DNA from: Paenibacillus macerans
GTDB taxonomy: Bacteria > Bacillota > Bacilli > Paenibacillales > Paenibacillaceae
Direction of reading: 5' to 3'
DNA length: 64,000 bases
Assembly (NCBI RefSeq): GCF_900454495.1
Contig: NZ_UGSI01000002.1
Coordinates: 898,501-962,500 of the forward strand
This document shows, one piece after another, positions 27,826 to 36,678 of the stretch. Position 1 is the first letter of the stretch. The number at the start of each line of letters is the position of its first letter. The notes below the pieces were generated by a model. It did no database searches, was not told where the DNA came from, and saw only the letters and a list, made by a program, of their open reading frames with translations. The position numbers and the translations under genes are program-made.

Positions 27826-29712
27826 GTGGCAACGTTACATTTAGGTTTTTCTACTGGGATCGACCAGTATGTTGATAAGGAAGAAGATTTACTTCTAGCT
27901 CATTACCGCGGAGAAAAACTGATTGAACACCCGAGAGATAGTCTATTTTATTTAACAACAAAAGAGCGGGAAAACATTTTATCATGGTATCCATTTCAGA
28001 ACAAAGAAGTACTTGAGATTGGTTCCGGATGTGGATGTATTACAGGTATGCTATGTGATTCCAGTAAAAGAGTTGTTTCTGTTGATCAGTCACAAAAACG
28101 TGCACGAATTACGTATGAAAGACATAAGGAAAGAGATAATCTGGAAGTCTACGCTGGAAATATTGCTGATATTCCATTTGAAAAAAAATTTGATTATGTA
28201 GTTTTGATTGGCGTTCTGGAGTATGCAGGACGATTTTTTTCGGAATACCCACAGGACGTAGTTTTCTTAAAAATGATTCGGGATTTACTTAAGCCAGATG
28301 GTATTTTGCTTATAGCGATTGAGAACCGCTATGGGATAAAGTACTTTGCGGGAGCAAATGAAGATCACTTGGGGAAGCCATATCTGTCTTTGACTGGATA
28401 TTCAAAAATGGATGTTAGGACATATGGAAAGCAGGAACTGCAGGAACTGCTGGGAAGTTGCGGCTTTTCAAAGACGAAGTTTTACTATCCTTTTCCGGAC
28501 TACAAATTGCCATCTGTGATCTATTCGGACGATAAGCCGCTATCCTACGCCGATGCTGCACTATTACCTAATTATACCTATGGTAATCCAGTGAATTTTT
28601 CGATCCAGGAAGCAATGTCAGGAATTATAAAAAATGGACAGTTTGGATTCTTTTCTAACAGTTTTTTGGTTGAGGCCGGAACAAATGACAGTCATTTTGC
28701 AGATATTACATTTGTCAAATTCCAGCCGAAAAGAACTGAAGACTATCAAATCATATCGATCGAACGGGAAGGAAAACGTTTTGTTAAGCGTCCGAGAAGT
28801 TCAAATGCCAAAGCGCATCTAGAAAATTATCAAAGGATTCACGAGAAAATGTCAGGAAATGGAATTAGAATTTGCAAGGTTCAAAGATCAAACGATGAAT
28901 GGCAAGCGGAGTATATTGAAGGAAAATCCATCTCTGAATTGGTCGACCTGGCGGGGGAGAAAAACGGAAAAGACGGCATTCGTCAGGAAATTCAAAATCT
29001 TATAGATTATTTCTATAGTATTAGCGAACATGTGGTATTGGATCAGCCGGTCCTTGATGAACTAAAGGGTCTGTACACAGAACCCACATATGTTTTAAGA
29101 TATGGCCTTGTGGATCTTAATGCAAGTAACCTTCTTTATCAGAACGATGTCGGATACACGCTTATCGATCAAGAATGGGAAGAAATCAGACAAATCCCAA
29201 CAGATTATGCTATTATGAACTCTATTGGATATTTATACTCAACTTGTTCCACTGTGAAAAGCTTTTACTCGTTAACGAGTCTCTTGGAGGAATTTGGGTT
29301 GTCACAAGATAAAGTATCTGTACTTGAGAAAATCTCGGATATTTTTTTCAAAGAAAAGCATTCTGTACTGGACGAAGAAAAATCTATGATATTCGATCAG
29401 CTCAGCCAATATGAGATTACTCAACCTCCCCGAAGTGGTTGGGAGGCTGAATTAAATCATCAGAACAAGCAAGTTGGGATCTTGAGTGAGAACTACAATC
29501 GGGTTGTTACACAAGTCAAACAACTCGAATCCGAGCTTCGGGAGAAAAATGAACAGGTTGCTGATTTGAGTAAAAATTATAATATTGTCGTAGAACGTAT
29601 TAGGACACTGGAGAAACTTCTTGAGGAACGAAATCAACAAGTGGCACATTTGAGTGCAAACTACAACCGGGTTGTTAAGATGATTCAAGATTTAGGGCAG
29701 AGCAATGGTTGA
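27826..29712 (+). CDS. Methyltransferase-kinase-coiled-coil protein (WbdD-like glycan chain terminator)
   Basis: 628 aa in three parts. Residues ~40-230: class I SAM methyltransferase, with VLEIGSGCGCITGML (motif I), SVDQS and FDYVVLIGVLEYAG. Residues ~310-480: kinase-like fold with a Lys321 in RFVKRP, a hinge-like AEYIEGKS, a catalytic-loop-like LVDLNASN (Asp430, Asn435) and a metal-binding-like LIDQEWE (Asp448). Residues ~547-628: coiled coil of three 28-residue repeats. In E. coli O9a, WbdD (methyltransferase, kinase, coiled coil) caps the chain and measures its length before Wzm/Wzt export. The next two genes here are Wzm and Wzt. GTG 27826 is chosen because AAGGAG abuts the ATG at 27817. 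The function is inferred from architecture and context. Confidence 0.75.
   Translation: MATLHLGFSTGIDQYVDKEEDLLLAHYRGEKLIEHPRDSLFYLTTKERENILSWYPFQNKEVLEIGSGCGCITGMLCDSSKRVVSVDQSQKRARITYERHKERDNLEVYAGNIADIPFEKKFDYVVLIGVLEYAGRFFSEYPQDVVFLKMIRDLLKPDGILLIAIENRYGIKYFAGANEDHLGKPYLSLTGYSKMDVRTYGKQELQELLGSCGFSKTKFYYPFPDYKLPSVIYSDDKPLSYADAALLPNYTYGNPVNFSIQEAMSGIIKNGQFGFFSNSFLVEAGTNDSHFADITFVKFQPKRTEDYQIISIEREGKRFVKRPRSSNAKAHLENYQRIHEKMSGNGIRICKVQRSNDEWQAEYIEGKSISELVDLAGEKNGKDGIRQEIQNLIDYFYSISEHVVLDQPVLDELKGLYTEPTYVLRYGLVDLNASNLLYQNDVGYTLIDQEWEEIRQIPTDYAIMNSIGYLYSTCSTVKSFYSLTSLLEEFGLSQDKVSVLEKISDIFFKEKHSVLDEEKSMIFDQLSQYEITQPPRSGWEAELNHQNKQVGILSENYNRVVTQVKQLESELREKNEQVADLSKNYNIVVERIRTLEKLLEERNQQVAHLSANYNRVVKMIQDLGQSNG
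29464..29709 (+). repeat. Three 28-codon coiled-coil repeats
   Basis: Units start NKQVGILSENYNRVV, NEQVADLSKNYNIVV and NQQVAHLSANYNRVV. The first two are exactly 28 residues, which is four heptads; the last is cut at 26 by the stop. They lie at the very C-terminus of the chain-terminator candidate. Confidence 0.85.
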
Positions 29713-29742
29713 GGGGATTTCTTTATAATATGGAGGAATATT

Positions 29743-30522
29743 ATGTTTAATCGATTAAAGGAAATTATTCAATATAGAGGAACCATTATTGGCCTTGTCA
29801 AAAGAGATTTAAAAGGCAGGTATAAGGGGTCGGTTTTTGGATTTTTCTGGAATTTGATTTTCCCCTTATCCCAAATACTAGTATATATCCTGGTGTTCTC
29901 TCAGGTTTTTAAACATGATGTGCCAAATTATTACTTGTTCTTGGTCGTAGCGATGATGCCGTGGCTTACTTTCACAGAATGCATGCAGCAGGGAGGGGGA
30001 AGTATTGTTGGACAGTCGAGTCTTGTTAGTAAAATATATTTTCCTAATGAAATTCTCCCTATATCAACAGTAATCGCACGATTTATTAATCTATTGCTGA
30101 CTTTTGTCATTGTATTTGTGCTGATTTTTATCGGTGGACAAGGATTCAATCCGGAGGCGTTGTTGTATCTTCCTCTAGTGATTATGATCGAATTTATTAT
30201 GGCGTTGGGAATAACCATTATTTTGTCAGCAATTACAGTCTACTTTCGTGATGTACAGTATATCGTTCAGATGCTATTGATGGCGGGCGTATGGGTAACG
30301 CCGGTCTTGTTTGAGCCAGGTATGGTGAAGGGTTTTTTAGCATCTATTATGGCCGCAAATCCCCTCTCCCCGGTGATCACAGCGTTCCGGCAAATTCTCT
30401 ACTATAAGGAATCCCCAGATATGCCAAGTCTGTGGATGGCAGCTGGTTTTTCGGTAGTCCTGTTGATAATTGCTTTAGTTGTTTTCCGGAAGCTTGAGTC
30501 TGGTTTTGCGGAAGAGATATAA
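29743..30522 (+). CDS. wzm: Polysaccharide ABC exporter, membrane subunit
   Basis: A 259-aa ABC-2 type permease: an amphipathic start (LIGLVKRDLKGRYKGSVFGF) and six spans. The set matches Wzm/TagG-type exporters that move lipid-linked glycans across the membrane. TGGAGGA precedes the ATG. It works with the ATPase that follows. Confidence 0.87.
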   Translation: MFNRLKEIIQYRGTIIGLVKRDLKGRYKGSVFGFFWNLIFPLSQILVYILVFSQVFKHDVPNYYLFLVVAMMPWLTFTECMQQGGGSIVGQSSLVSKIYFPNEILPISTVIARFINLLLTFVIVFVLIFIGGQGFNPEALLYLPLVIMIEFIMALGITIILSAITVYFRDVQYIVQMLLMAGVWVTPVLFEPGMVKGFLASIMAANPLSPVITAFRQILYYKESPDMPSLWMAAGFSVVLLIIALVVFRKLESGFAEEI

Positions 30523-30538
30523 ATACAGGAGGCTAATG

Positions 30539-31846
30539 ATGTCTGGAGATGTAGTGATTGAAGTTAAAAATGTGAAAAAATCGTTCAAAATCTTTGCGGA
30601 TAAGAGTCAAACGCTGAAAGGACTCCTCTCCAATATCAAGCGGGCCAAATTTGAGCGAAGAGAGGTTATCAAAGGAATCAGCTTTCAAGTTAAAAAGGGT
30701 GAGGTTATTGGTATTATCGGAAAGAACGGTTGCGGTAAGAGTACAACATTAAAAATGCTCTCCAAGCTCTTAAAGCCTAGTGAAGGAGAAATAACGATTA
30801 AAGGAAGAGTTTCCAGCCTAATAGAATTAGGGGCGGGATTTCATCCAGATATGACTGGACGGGAGAATATTTATGTGAACGCGTCCATTTTTGGTTATAC
30901 CAAAAAGGAAATTGACGCGAAGATGGATGAAATTATAAAATTTTCCGAGTTAGAGGATTTTATTGATTCGCCAGTAAGAACGTATTCCTCAGGCATGTAT
31001 ATGCGTCTTGCTTTTTCCGTTGCTATCAGTGTTGACCCGGAGGTCCTTCTGGTAGACGAAATTTTGGGCGTGGGTGATGCTGCTTTCCAAACAAAGTGCT
31101 TTAACCGTATTAAGGCCATGAAGGACAGTGGGATGACAATCGTGATCGTGTCCCATTCAACCGGCCAAGTAGAAAAGTTGTGTAACCGGGCAATCTGGAT
31201 TGACAATGGTATTATCAAGGAAGATGGACCGCCACGAGTTGTCTGTTCTCATTATCTGGAGGCGATGGAAGAGCTGCGGATTCGACGGGCGGAAATGGAG
31301 TATCAAAGGTTAATTTCCAGTAGCGTTGATGTGGAGCATGCGAAGAAAGCGAATCGTAACCTTACTTGTCGCGATATTACTCCGCAGTACGATCCTGACT
31401 CTCGTAGAAGCGGTGACGGCGATGTGGAAATTTCGCATGTTGTAGTAGTAGATGATAAGGGAAATGCCAAGCAGGTTTTTGATAAGGGAGAGCCGTTTAC
31501 TATTAATATGGCCTATCGAAGTATTAATAGCGGCACGCCAATCAGTGTGACTGTTGGTTTAGTCAGGGATGATGGTGTACCGGTTTATGAGGTGTCTACG
31601 GAAAGTGACTCAAAAAAGAAGTTCCAAGCCTTAAAAGAGGGACACATTCAGTTTCGTTTTTTGAATAACAATTTGTTGAACGGAAAGTATTTTCTTAATG
31701 TGTATATCTATGGAAACAATGGGGAGGAGCATGACATTATCAGAAGTATTATTGCTATAACCATAAAGGGAGAAGAGATGAATGAATCGGGCGTAGTTAG
31801 CATGCGCCACGTATGGGATGTCGACGGAATAATCATTGAGAAGTAG
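30539..31846 (+). CDS. wzt: Polysaccharide ABC exporter, ATPase with C-terminal glycan-binding-type domain
   Basis: 435 aa. The ATPase part (residues ~1-240) has Walker A GKNGCGKST, the signature YSSGMYMRLAF and Walker B VLLVDEI. An extra ~190 residues (from RRAEMEYQRL) form a beta-rich domain (SHVVVVDDKGNAKQVFDKGE), like the C-terminal domain of Wzt that recognises the capped end of the glycan. The second of two adjacent ATGs is chosen: AGGAGG lies six bases before it. A long C-terminal domain beside a chain-capping enzyme is the combination expected for cap-dependent export. Confidence 0.87.
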   Translation: MSGDVVIEVKNVKKSFKIFADKSQTLKGLLSNIKRAKFERREVIKGISFQVKKGEVIGIIGKNGCGKSTTLKMLSKLLKPSEGEITIKGRVSSLIELGAGFHPDMTGRENIYVNASIFGYTKKEIDAKMDEIIKFSELEDFIDSPVRTYSSGMYMRLAFSVAISVDPEVLLVDEILGVGDAAFQTKCFNRIKAMKDSGMTIVIVSHSTGQVEKLCNRAIWIDNGIIKEDGPPRVVCSHYLEAMEELRIRRAEMEYQRLISSSVDVEHAKKANRNLTCRDITPQYDPDSRRSGDGDVEISHVVVVDDKGNAKQVFDKGEPFTINMAYRSINSGTPISVTVGLVRDDGVPVYEVSTESDSKKKFQALKEGHIQFRFLNNNLLNGKYFLNVYIYGNNGEEHDIIRSIIAITIKGEEMNESGVVSMRHVWDVDGIIIEK

Positions 31847-31859
31847 TGGGGAGCGGGAT

Positions 31860-33038
31860 ATGGGGAAATATGTCGATTTGTATGTTAGCAAAGAGAACAT
31901 TGAGGCGTACAGGGCAAATGAGAAACAAGACTATCTAAGGAAGGCAGCTTTGAATGTTAAAGAGGTGAAAAACGGTATTATTCTTCCGGCCAAGGGGGAT
32001 CTCTCAGTTTCTTGGGCGCTCGGAGGAGTATTAGATGAAAACGGTCAATTCGTCAAGGAATCACATACTAGGAATGAGCATGTCTTCGGCGGTTTTTACG
32101 AATATGATAAGCAATCTGTGCAACAGTGCGATGAAACGGTAGTGTTTATGGGGCCGTTTCTGTCCCATTGGGGGCACTTTATCTGTGACCAGATATCAAG
32201 GTTATGGTATATTCTCCCGGATATAAAAAAGTACCGGATTGCGTATTGTGGTTGGAATTGGGGTGGCGAGCAGACCAGTTTGTGGGGGAACTTTCTGGAA
32301 TTCATGCATTTGCTTGGCTTAAGTGATGAGCAGTTGATAGATGTCAAGAAGCCGATGCGGTTCCGTTCAGTCATCATTCCTGAGTTCTCCTATATTCAAG
32401 GGGAATACTACACCGAAGAATTCAAAAATATCTATCGTACTGTTGTATCAAATATCGAAGTGTCCGGCCTTGAACCATACTCGCATATATACTTTACACG
32501 TAGGAAATTTTCCGATGCGCTGAATAAGGAACGTGGGGAAGACGAGATAGAATCATTATTTGCGGCGAACGGATACAAGATTCTTTCCCCTGAGCAGTTG
32601 ACACTAAGTCAACAGATTTATTATATGCGAAACTGTGACTATATGGCGGCTATATCAGGCAGTATCACACATAACCTGTTGTTTGCCAAAGAGGGGCAAA
32701 AGGTGATCATTCTCAATAAAATGGACTTGATGAACGGTTACCAAATGGTGATTGACAATATAATGGATGTCAAAATCTCCTGTGTTGATGTTTACGTGAA
32801 GATATTTCCTGTTTGTTTTGGCCTCGGACCGTTCCTGATAGGCATTAATCGTAACTTAAAAAATTTCGTAAAGGACAAAGGCATGACGATTCCTCGGAAT
32901 CTGCAATTAAATATAAAAGCGACGATTAAGAAATATATGTGGTACTTCGCAAAATTTGCTCGAATTTATGCTAATGAACATAACAGAAGTGAGTTGCTTT
33001 CACAGCAAAGTGCAGTTAGAAAACAAAAAAACAAATAA
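31860..33038 (+). CDS. GT61-type glycosyltransferase
   Basis: 392 aa. It is a shorter paralogue of the gene at 26201: DETVVFMGPFLSHWGHFICD, RLWYI, IYFTRRKFSDALN and ISGSITHNLLF appear in the same order. It lacks the C-terminal tandem motif. The start at 31860 has GGGGAG about eight bases upstream and follows the wzt stop by 13 bases. It is the last gene of the exporter block. Confidence 0.75.
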   Translation: MGKYVDLYVSKENIEAYRANEKQDYLRKAALNVKEVKNGIILPAKGDLSVSWALGGVLDENGQFVKESHTRNEHVFGGFYEYDKQSVQQCDETVVFMGPFLSHWGHFICDQISRLWYILPDIKKYRIAYCGWNWGGEQTSLWGNFLEFMHLLGLSDEQLIDVKKPMRFRSVIIPEFSYIQGEYYTEEFKNIYRTVVSNIEVSGLEPYSHIYFTRRKFSDALNKERGEDEIESLFAANGYKILSPEQLTLSQQIYYMRNCDYMAAISGSITHNLLFAKEGQKVIILNKMDLMNGYQMVIDNIMDVKISCVDVYVKIFPVCFGLGPFLIGINRNLKNFVKDKGMTIPRNLQLNIKATIKKYMWYFAKFARIYANEHNRSELLSQQSAVRKQKNK

Positions 33039-33406
33039 AGAAAAGTAAAATGCCAGAGAGGTTATGTTCTATATATCACTCTAAGTACAATCTACATTGA
33101 CTTATGGTTCCAGAGGTATTGGTGTGATTAAAGGCAGCGTGGCAGTGATTATCATAAAATTTTAGTCAGTACGTCACTGGTCGAAACCACATAGGAGATT
33201 CTTTAGGGGGCAGGCACTTTAGTGTCCTCAATCTCTGCTATAATGTAGTAGGGAGCAGAAAATGGGAATATTTAATTGAAAGGCAGGAAGCGTGATCTTG
33301 TCAAGATATTCTTATAAAAGTAATTAATGCTCTTTGTTAATAACCCGAACCTCCAGTATTATTGAATTGTAAAGAATATTCTATCCTAAAAGGGGAAATT
33401 TACAAA
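33039..33406 (+). promoter_or_regulatory. Intergenic region with extended -10 promoter for the rml genes
   Basis: TGCTATAAT at 33236-33244 is an extended -10 with perfect TATAAT, about 160 bases before rmlA. No terminator-like hairpin is obvious after the GT61 gene. Confidence 0.5.
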
Positions 33407-34150
33407 ATGAAAGGTATTATTCTAGCAGGGGGCACGGGCTCCCGCCTTTATCCGCTCACGAAAGTTACGAACAAGCACCTACTGCCGGTTGGCAAGTACC
33501 CGATGATCTTCCACTCGGTGGCAAAACTAAAAGAAGCCGACATCACCGATATCCTAATCGTTACTGGCAAAGATCATATGGGTGACGTTGTCAATCTGCT
33601 CGGCAGCGGGCGAGAGATGGGCGTTACGTTTACGTATAAAGTACAGGATGAGGCGGGTGGCATTGCTCAGGCCCTCGGGCTTGCGGAGCAATTTGTCGGC
33701 GATGATTCGATGGTCGTGATCTTGGGGGACAACGTATTTTCCGATAGCATTGCACCTTATGTTCAAAGCTTCCGCCAGCAAGGAAAAGGGGCGAAGATCT
33801 TGATCCAAGAAGTGCCGGATCCGAAGCGTTATGGTGTGCCCGAACTTAATGGTGACAAAATTGTGTCAATCGAGGAGAAGCCTCAGCAACCAAAAAGTAA
33901 TTATGCGGTTACCGGCATTTATATGTTTGATGCTCAGGTATTTGACATTATCCGGACGCTGAAACCTTCAACCCGTGGAGAACTGGAGATTACGGATGTG
34001 AACAATGCGTATATCGCTGCGAATGAGTTGGGGTATGACATTCTTAAGGGCTGGTGGACGGATGCAGGAACTCATGCTTCCTTAATGAAAGCTAACGAGT
34101 TGGCGAAGGGCATTCTGTTTGGAGAAGAGTTTGGAAAATTGAAGATGTAA
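33407..34150 (+). CDS. rmlA: Glucose-1-phosphate thymidylyltransferase
   Basis: First step of dTDP-L-rhamnose synthesis: dTTP + glucose-1-P to dTDP-glucose. The protein starts MKGIILAGGTGSRLYPLTKV. ILGDNVFSD (metal-binding) and EEKPQQPKSNYAVTGIYMFD (sugar-binding) follow, then GWWTDAGTHASL. Length is 247 aa, the short RmlA form that lacks the ~40 C-terminal residues of the enterobacterial enzyme. Start chosen at the ATG behind AAAAGGGGA; the open frame extends 15 codons further upstream without a site. Confidence 0.92.
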   Translation: MKGIILAGGTGSRLYPLTKVTNKHLLPVGKYPMIFHSVAKLKEADITDILIVTGKDHMGDVVNLLGSGREMGVTFTYKVQDEAGGIAQALGLAEQFVGDDSMVVILGDNVFSDSIAPYVQSFRQQGKGAKILIQEVPDPKRYGVPELNGDKIVSIEEKPQQPKSNYAVTGIYMFDAQVFDIIRTLKPSTRGELEITDVNNAYIAANELGYDILKGWWTDAGTHASLMKANELAKGILFGEEFGKLKM

Positions 34151-34324
34151 TTAGCAATCTGAAAAGAACTGGTACAGTCGAGATGGAGGTAACGGGCGCC
34201 AGACTTTTTGGCGTGACTTATAATAAGCATACTTTTGCCAAACATAGTATCGAACATATATTTGTACATGATAACTACTCCTTGTTGGCTGAAGCCGGGT
34301 GTAGGTTTCATTATTCGACGGATT

Positions 34325-34775
34325 AGGTTCTACGGTACCCTCTGAGCAGAGGCCACTAAAAAATTGATTCCACTCACGATTCAGAACGCCCTGGAGGACG
34401 AGTCGCTTCCAGTTTGCGGCGACGGCAAACGTACGGGATTGGCTATACGTTGAGGATCACTGCAATGCGGTTAACTTGGTAATCGGCTGGGGGGATGGCG
34501 GGAATTATATTATCGGGGGCACCAACGAGCGCACCAATCTTCAGGTAGCCAAGGCGATTCTAAAGGAGCTTGGAAAGATGGAATCGCTGGTCACCTTTGT
34601 GAAGGACCGCCAGGGTCATGAACGCAGATATGCGATTGAAGCGTCGAAAATTTACGAACAGATCGGCTAAAGCCGAAGTTCATCTATGAAACGGGGATTG
34701 TCGAGACGATCTGCTGGTGCGAATTAAATTCGTTCCGGAGCCAGACTTAATACGAAAAGCAATACTGAGAACGGC
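34325..34775 (+). pseudogene. Relic of an rmlB gene (dTDP-glucose 4,6-dehydratase)
   Basis: Pieces of rmlB lie in at least three frames: KLIPLTIQNALEDESLPVCG from ~34362, NVRDWLYVEDHCNAVNLVI from ~34435, IIGGTNERTNLQVAKAIL and GHERRYAIEASK up to 34670, then KFIYETGIVETICW after a two-base loss. All correspond in order to the intact gene at 36679, but codon-level differences are large, so this is not a recent copy. The 5' half is gone. Confidence 0.85.
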
Positions 34776-35152
34776 TGAGGGGCTAAACAATAAGAGGGAA
34801 AAGTTTATAAAATTCGGTAAAAAACGAAAATGCACCGGAACACAGCAGCCTGAGCCAATTCCAGACCAAAGTGAGCGCCGAATTATTTGATGCAACTCTG
34901 CTCAACCTCATCGCGCCGGTCTTGAAGTTGAACAGTTTTTTACGGCATCTACATCTCACTTTAAATATTAGAGTCTAATTCGCTTCTTGCGTTGCTCTTC
35001 ACAAACTGGCATAGTGCTTTTTTGAACGGGCTCTGAAAGTTGGGGGAACATTTACTGCATTAGATAATATGAATGAAATAATCAAAGGCCTCCGTTTGGT
35101 GAGGAGTTGTAAAGCTTAAGCTTTAAGATATAATTAGGGAGGATACTTAGTT
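34776..35152 (+). other. Gap after the rmlB relic
   Basis: About 375 bases with no supported gene; composition suggests further decayed coding DNA. The last 20 bases carry the ribosome site (AGGGAGGATAC) of rmlC. Confidence 0.4.
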
Positions 35153-35698
35153 ATGAAGATTACTCCGCTTAAGTTGGAAGGTGCCGTGCTGCTTGATCCG
35201 GTTGTGCATGGGGATCACCGGGGTTTTTTTATGGAGAGTTACAATGACGCCGTTTTACAAAAACTTGGTATTAGTTCTAGTTTTGTTCAGGATAATCAAT
35301 CTTTGTCAGTCGAGCCTGGAGTATTACGTGGATTGCATTATCAGTTAAATCCTAAGGCCCAAGCGAAACTGATTAGAGTACTTTCAGGTGTTGTCTATGA
35401 CGTGATTCTTGATATTCGTCGGGATTCTCGCACATTTGGACAATGGGTCGCTGTTATCCTCAGCGAATATAATAAACGTCAGTTATTGGTGCCTAAAGGA
35501 TTTGCTCATGGTTTCTGCACTCTCGTACCAAACACCCAAGTTTTGTATAAAGTGGACGAATATTATTCCCCAGAGCATGATCGGGGTATACTATGGAATG
35601 ATCCGGCTTTAAATATTGATTGGCCGGTTAATGATCCCTTGCTTTCTGAAAAAGATAAAAATCACCCGATTTTTTCGATGGCAGAAATCGATAATTGA
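35153..35698 (+). CDS. rmlC: dTDP-4-dehydrorhamnose 3,5-epimerase
   Basis: Third step of dTDP-L-rhamnose synthesis. A 181-aa cupin: DHRGFFMESYND, QDNQSLSVEPGVLRGLHYQL (with the catalytic His), VYDVILDIRRDSRTFGQW, LLVPKGFAHGFCTL and KVDEYYSPEHDRGILWNDP. All family landmarks are intact. The next gene follows with its start region overlapping the stop. Confidence 0.92.
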   Translation: MKITPLKLEGAVLLDPVVHGDHRGFFMESYNDAVLQKLGISSSFVQDNQSLSVEPGVLRGLHYQLNPKAQAKLIRVLSGVVYDVILDIRRDSRTFGQWVAVILSEYNKRQLLVPKGFAHGFCTLVPNTQVLYKVDEYYSPEHDRGILWNDPALNIDWPVNDPLLSEKDKNHPIFSMAEIDN

Positions 35699-35718
35699 AA
35701 GAAAAGGGGAATGACGGC

Positions 35719-36657
35719 TTGGGGAAGAAAAAAGTTCAAGTATTGCTTTCAACCTATAACGGAGAAAAATATTTAGATGAACTATTAAAAAGTGTTCTTT
35801 CCCAAGATGGGGTGGAAATTAACATGCTTATTAGGGACGATGGTTCAGTTGATAACACAACTGCATCTCTTTTGAGCTATTCTAAAGACCATCCCAACAA
35901 GATTAGATTTATAAAGGGCTCAAATTTAGGAGTGCAGAGTAGCTTCTTCGAATTGATAAAGGAAGCATCTGAAGACTATGATTACTATGCCTTTTGTGAC
36001 CAGGATGATGTTTGGGAAAGTAATAAACTACTCCGGGCTGTTACCTTGCTCCATGAGCAGTCTGAAGAAATACCACTCATGTACTGTTCTGCTACGTCAA
36101 TGGTTGACGAAAAGTTGAATTTTATCGGTACATGGCCCAGTCCACCTCGGCGACCTGTGAGTATGTATAATGCCTTAATTGAGAATATTGCTGTTGGATG
36201 CACGTTAGTAATGAATCATAAAACAATGCGTTTACTGAAAAGCTCATTCCCCCGAACTGTATCAAACGTGATAATGCATGATTGGTGGGTTTATCTATGC
36301 GTTTCTACTTTTGGGAAAGTCATTTTTGATGATGAAGCACATTTACTGTATCGCCAGCATACGGATAATGTTCTTGGAGGACAATCAACAGGTACTTTAA
36401 AAAAGTGGTGTAGAAGAATCATTAGATTTATTAGTGGTAAAAATAAATCGATTATCAGTAATCAAGCCTCCGAATTTATACAAACTTATTGCCACATTCT
36501 GAGCCATAATCAAAAACAAGAAATTGAACGTTTATTAGCTTGCCGTCATAATAATATAGTGAATCGATTCCTCTATATATTAAATACACCTTTTTATAGA
36601 CAAGCATGGATTGACAATATCGTTTTCAAAATAGTATATATGGCAGGACGGATATAA
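35719..36657 (+). CDS. GT2 glycosyltransferase (rhamnosyltransferase-like)
   Basis: 312 aa from a TTG start at 35719, chosen because AAAAGGGGA lies nine bases before it; a TTG at 35695 overlaps the rmlC stop but lacks a site. VQVLLSTYNGEKYLDELLKS, MLIRDDGSVDNT and FCDQDDVW (DxD-type site) define a GT2 fold. The MHDWWVYL segment and the H-T-D-N motif near residue 220 recall rhamnosyltransferases of the RfbF/WsaF style. It sits between rmlC and rmlB, consistent with use of dTDP-rhamnose. Confidence 0.8.
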   Translation: MGKKKVQVLLSTYNGEKYLDELLKSVLSQDGVEINMLIRDDGSVDNTTASLLSYSKDHPNKIRFIKGSNLGVQSSFFELIKEASEDYDYYAFCDQDDVWESNKLLRAVTLLHEQSEEIPLMYCSATSMVDEKLNFIGTWPSPPRRPVSMYNALIENIAVGCTLVMNHKTMRLLKSSFPRTVSNVIMHDWWVYLCVSTFGKVIFDDEAHLLYRQHTDNVLGGQSTGTLKKWCRRIIRFISGKNKSIISNQASEFIQTYCHILSHNQKQEIERLLACRHNNIVNRFLYILNTPFYRQAWIDNIVFKIVYMAGRI

Positions 36658-36678
36658 AAAAGCAGGAGGACCTTTTTC

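Noticed and set aside
34476..34670. 64-codon open frame
   Set aside because: It is a piece of the rmlB relic; the same homology continues in other frames on both sides.
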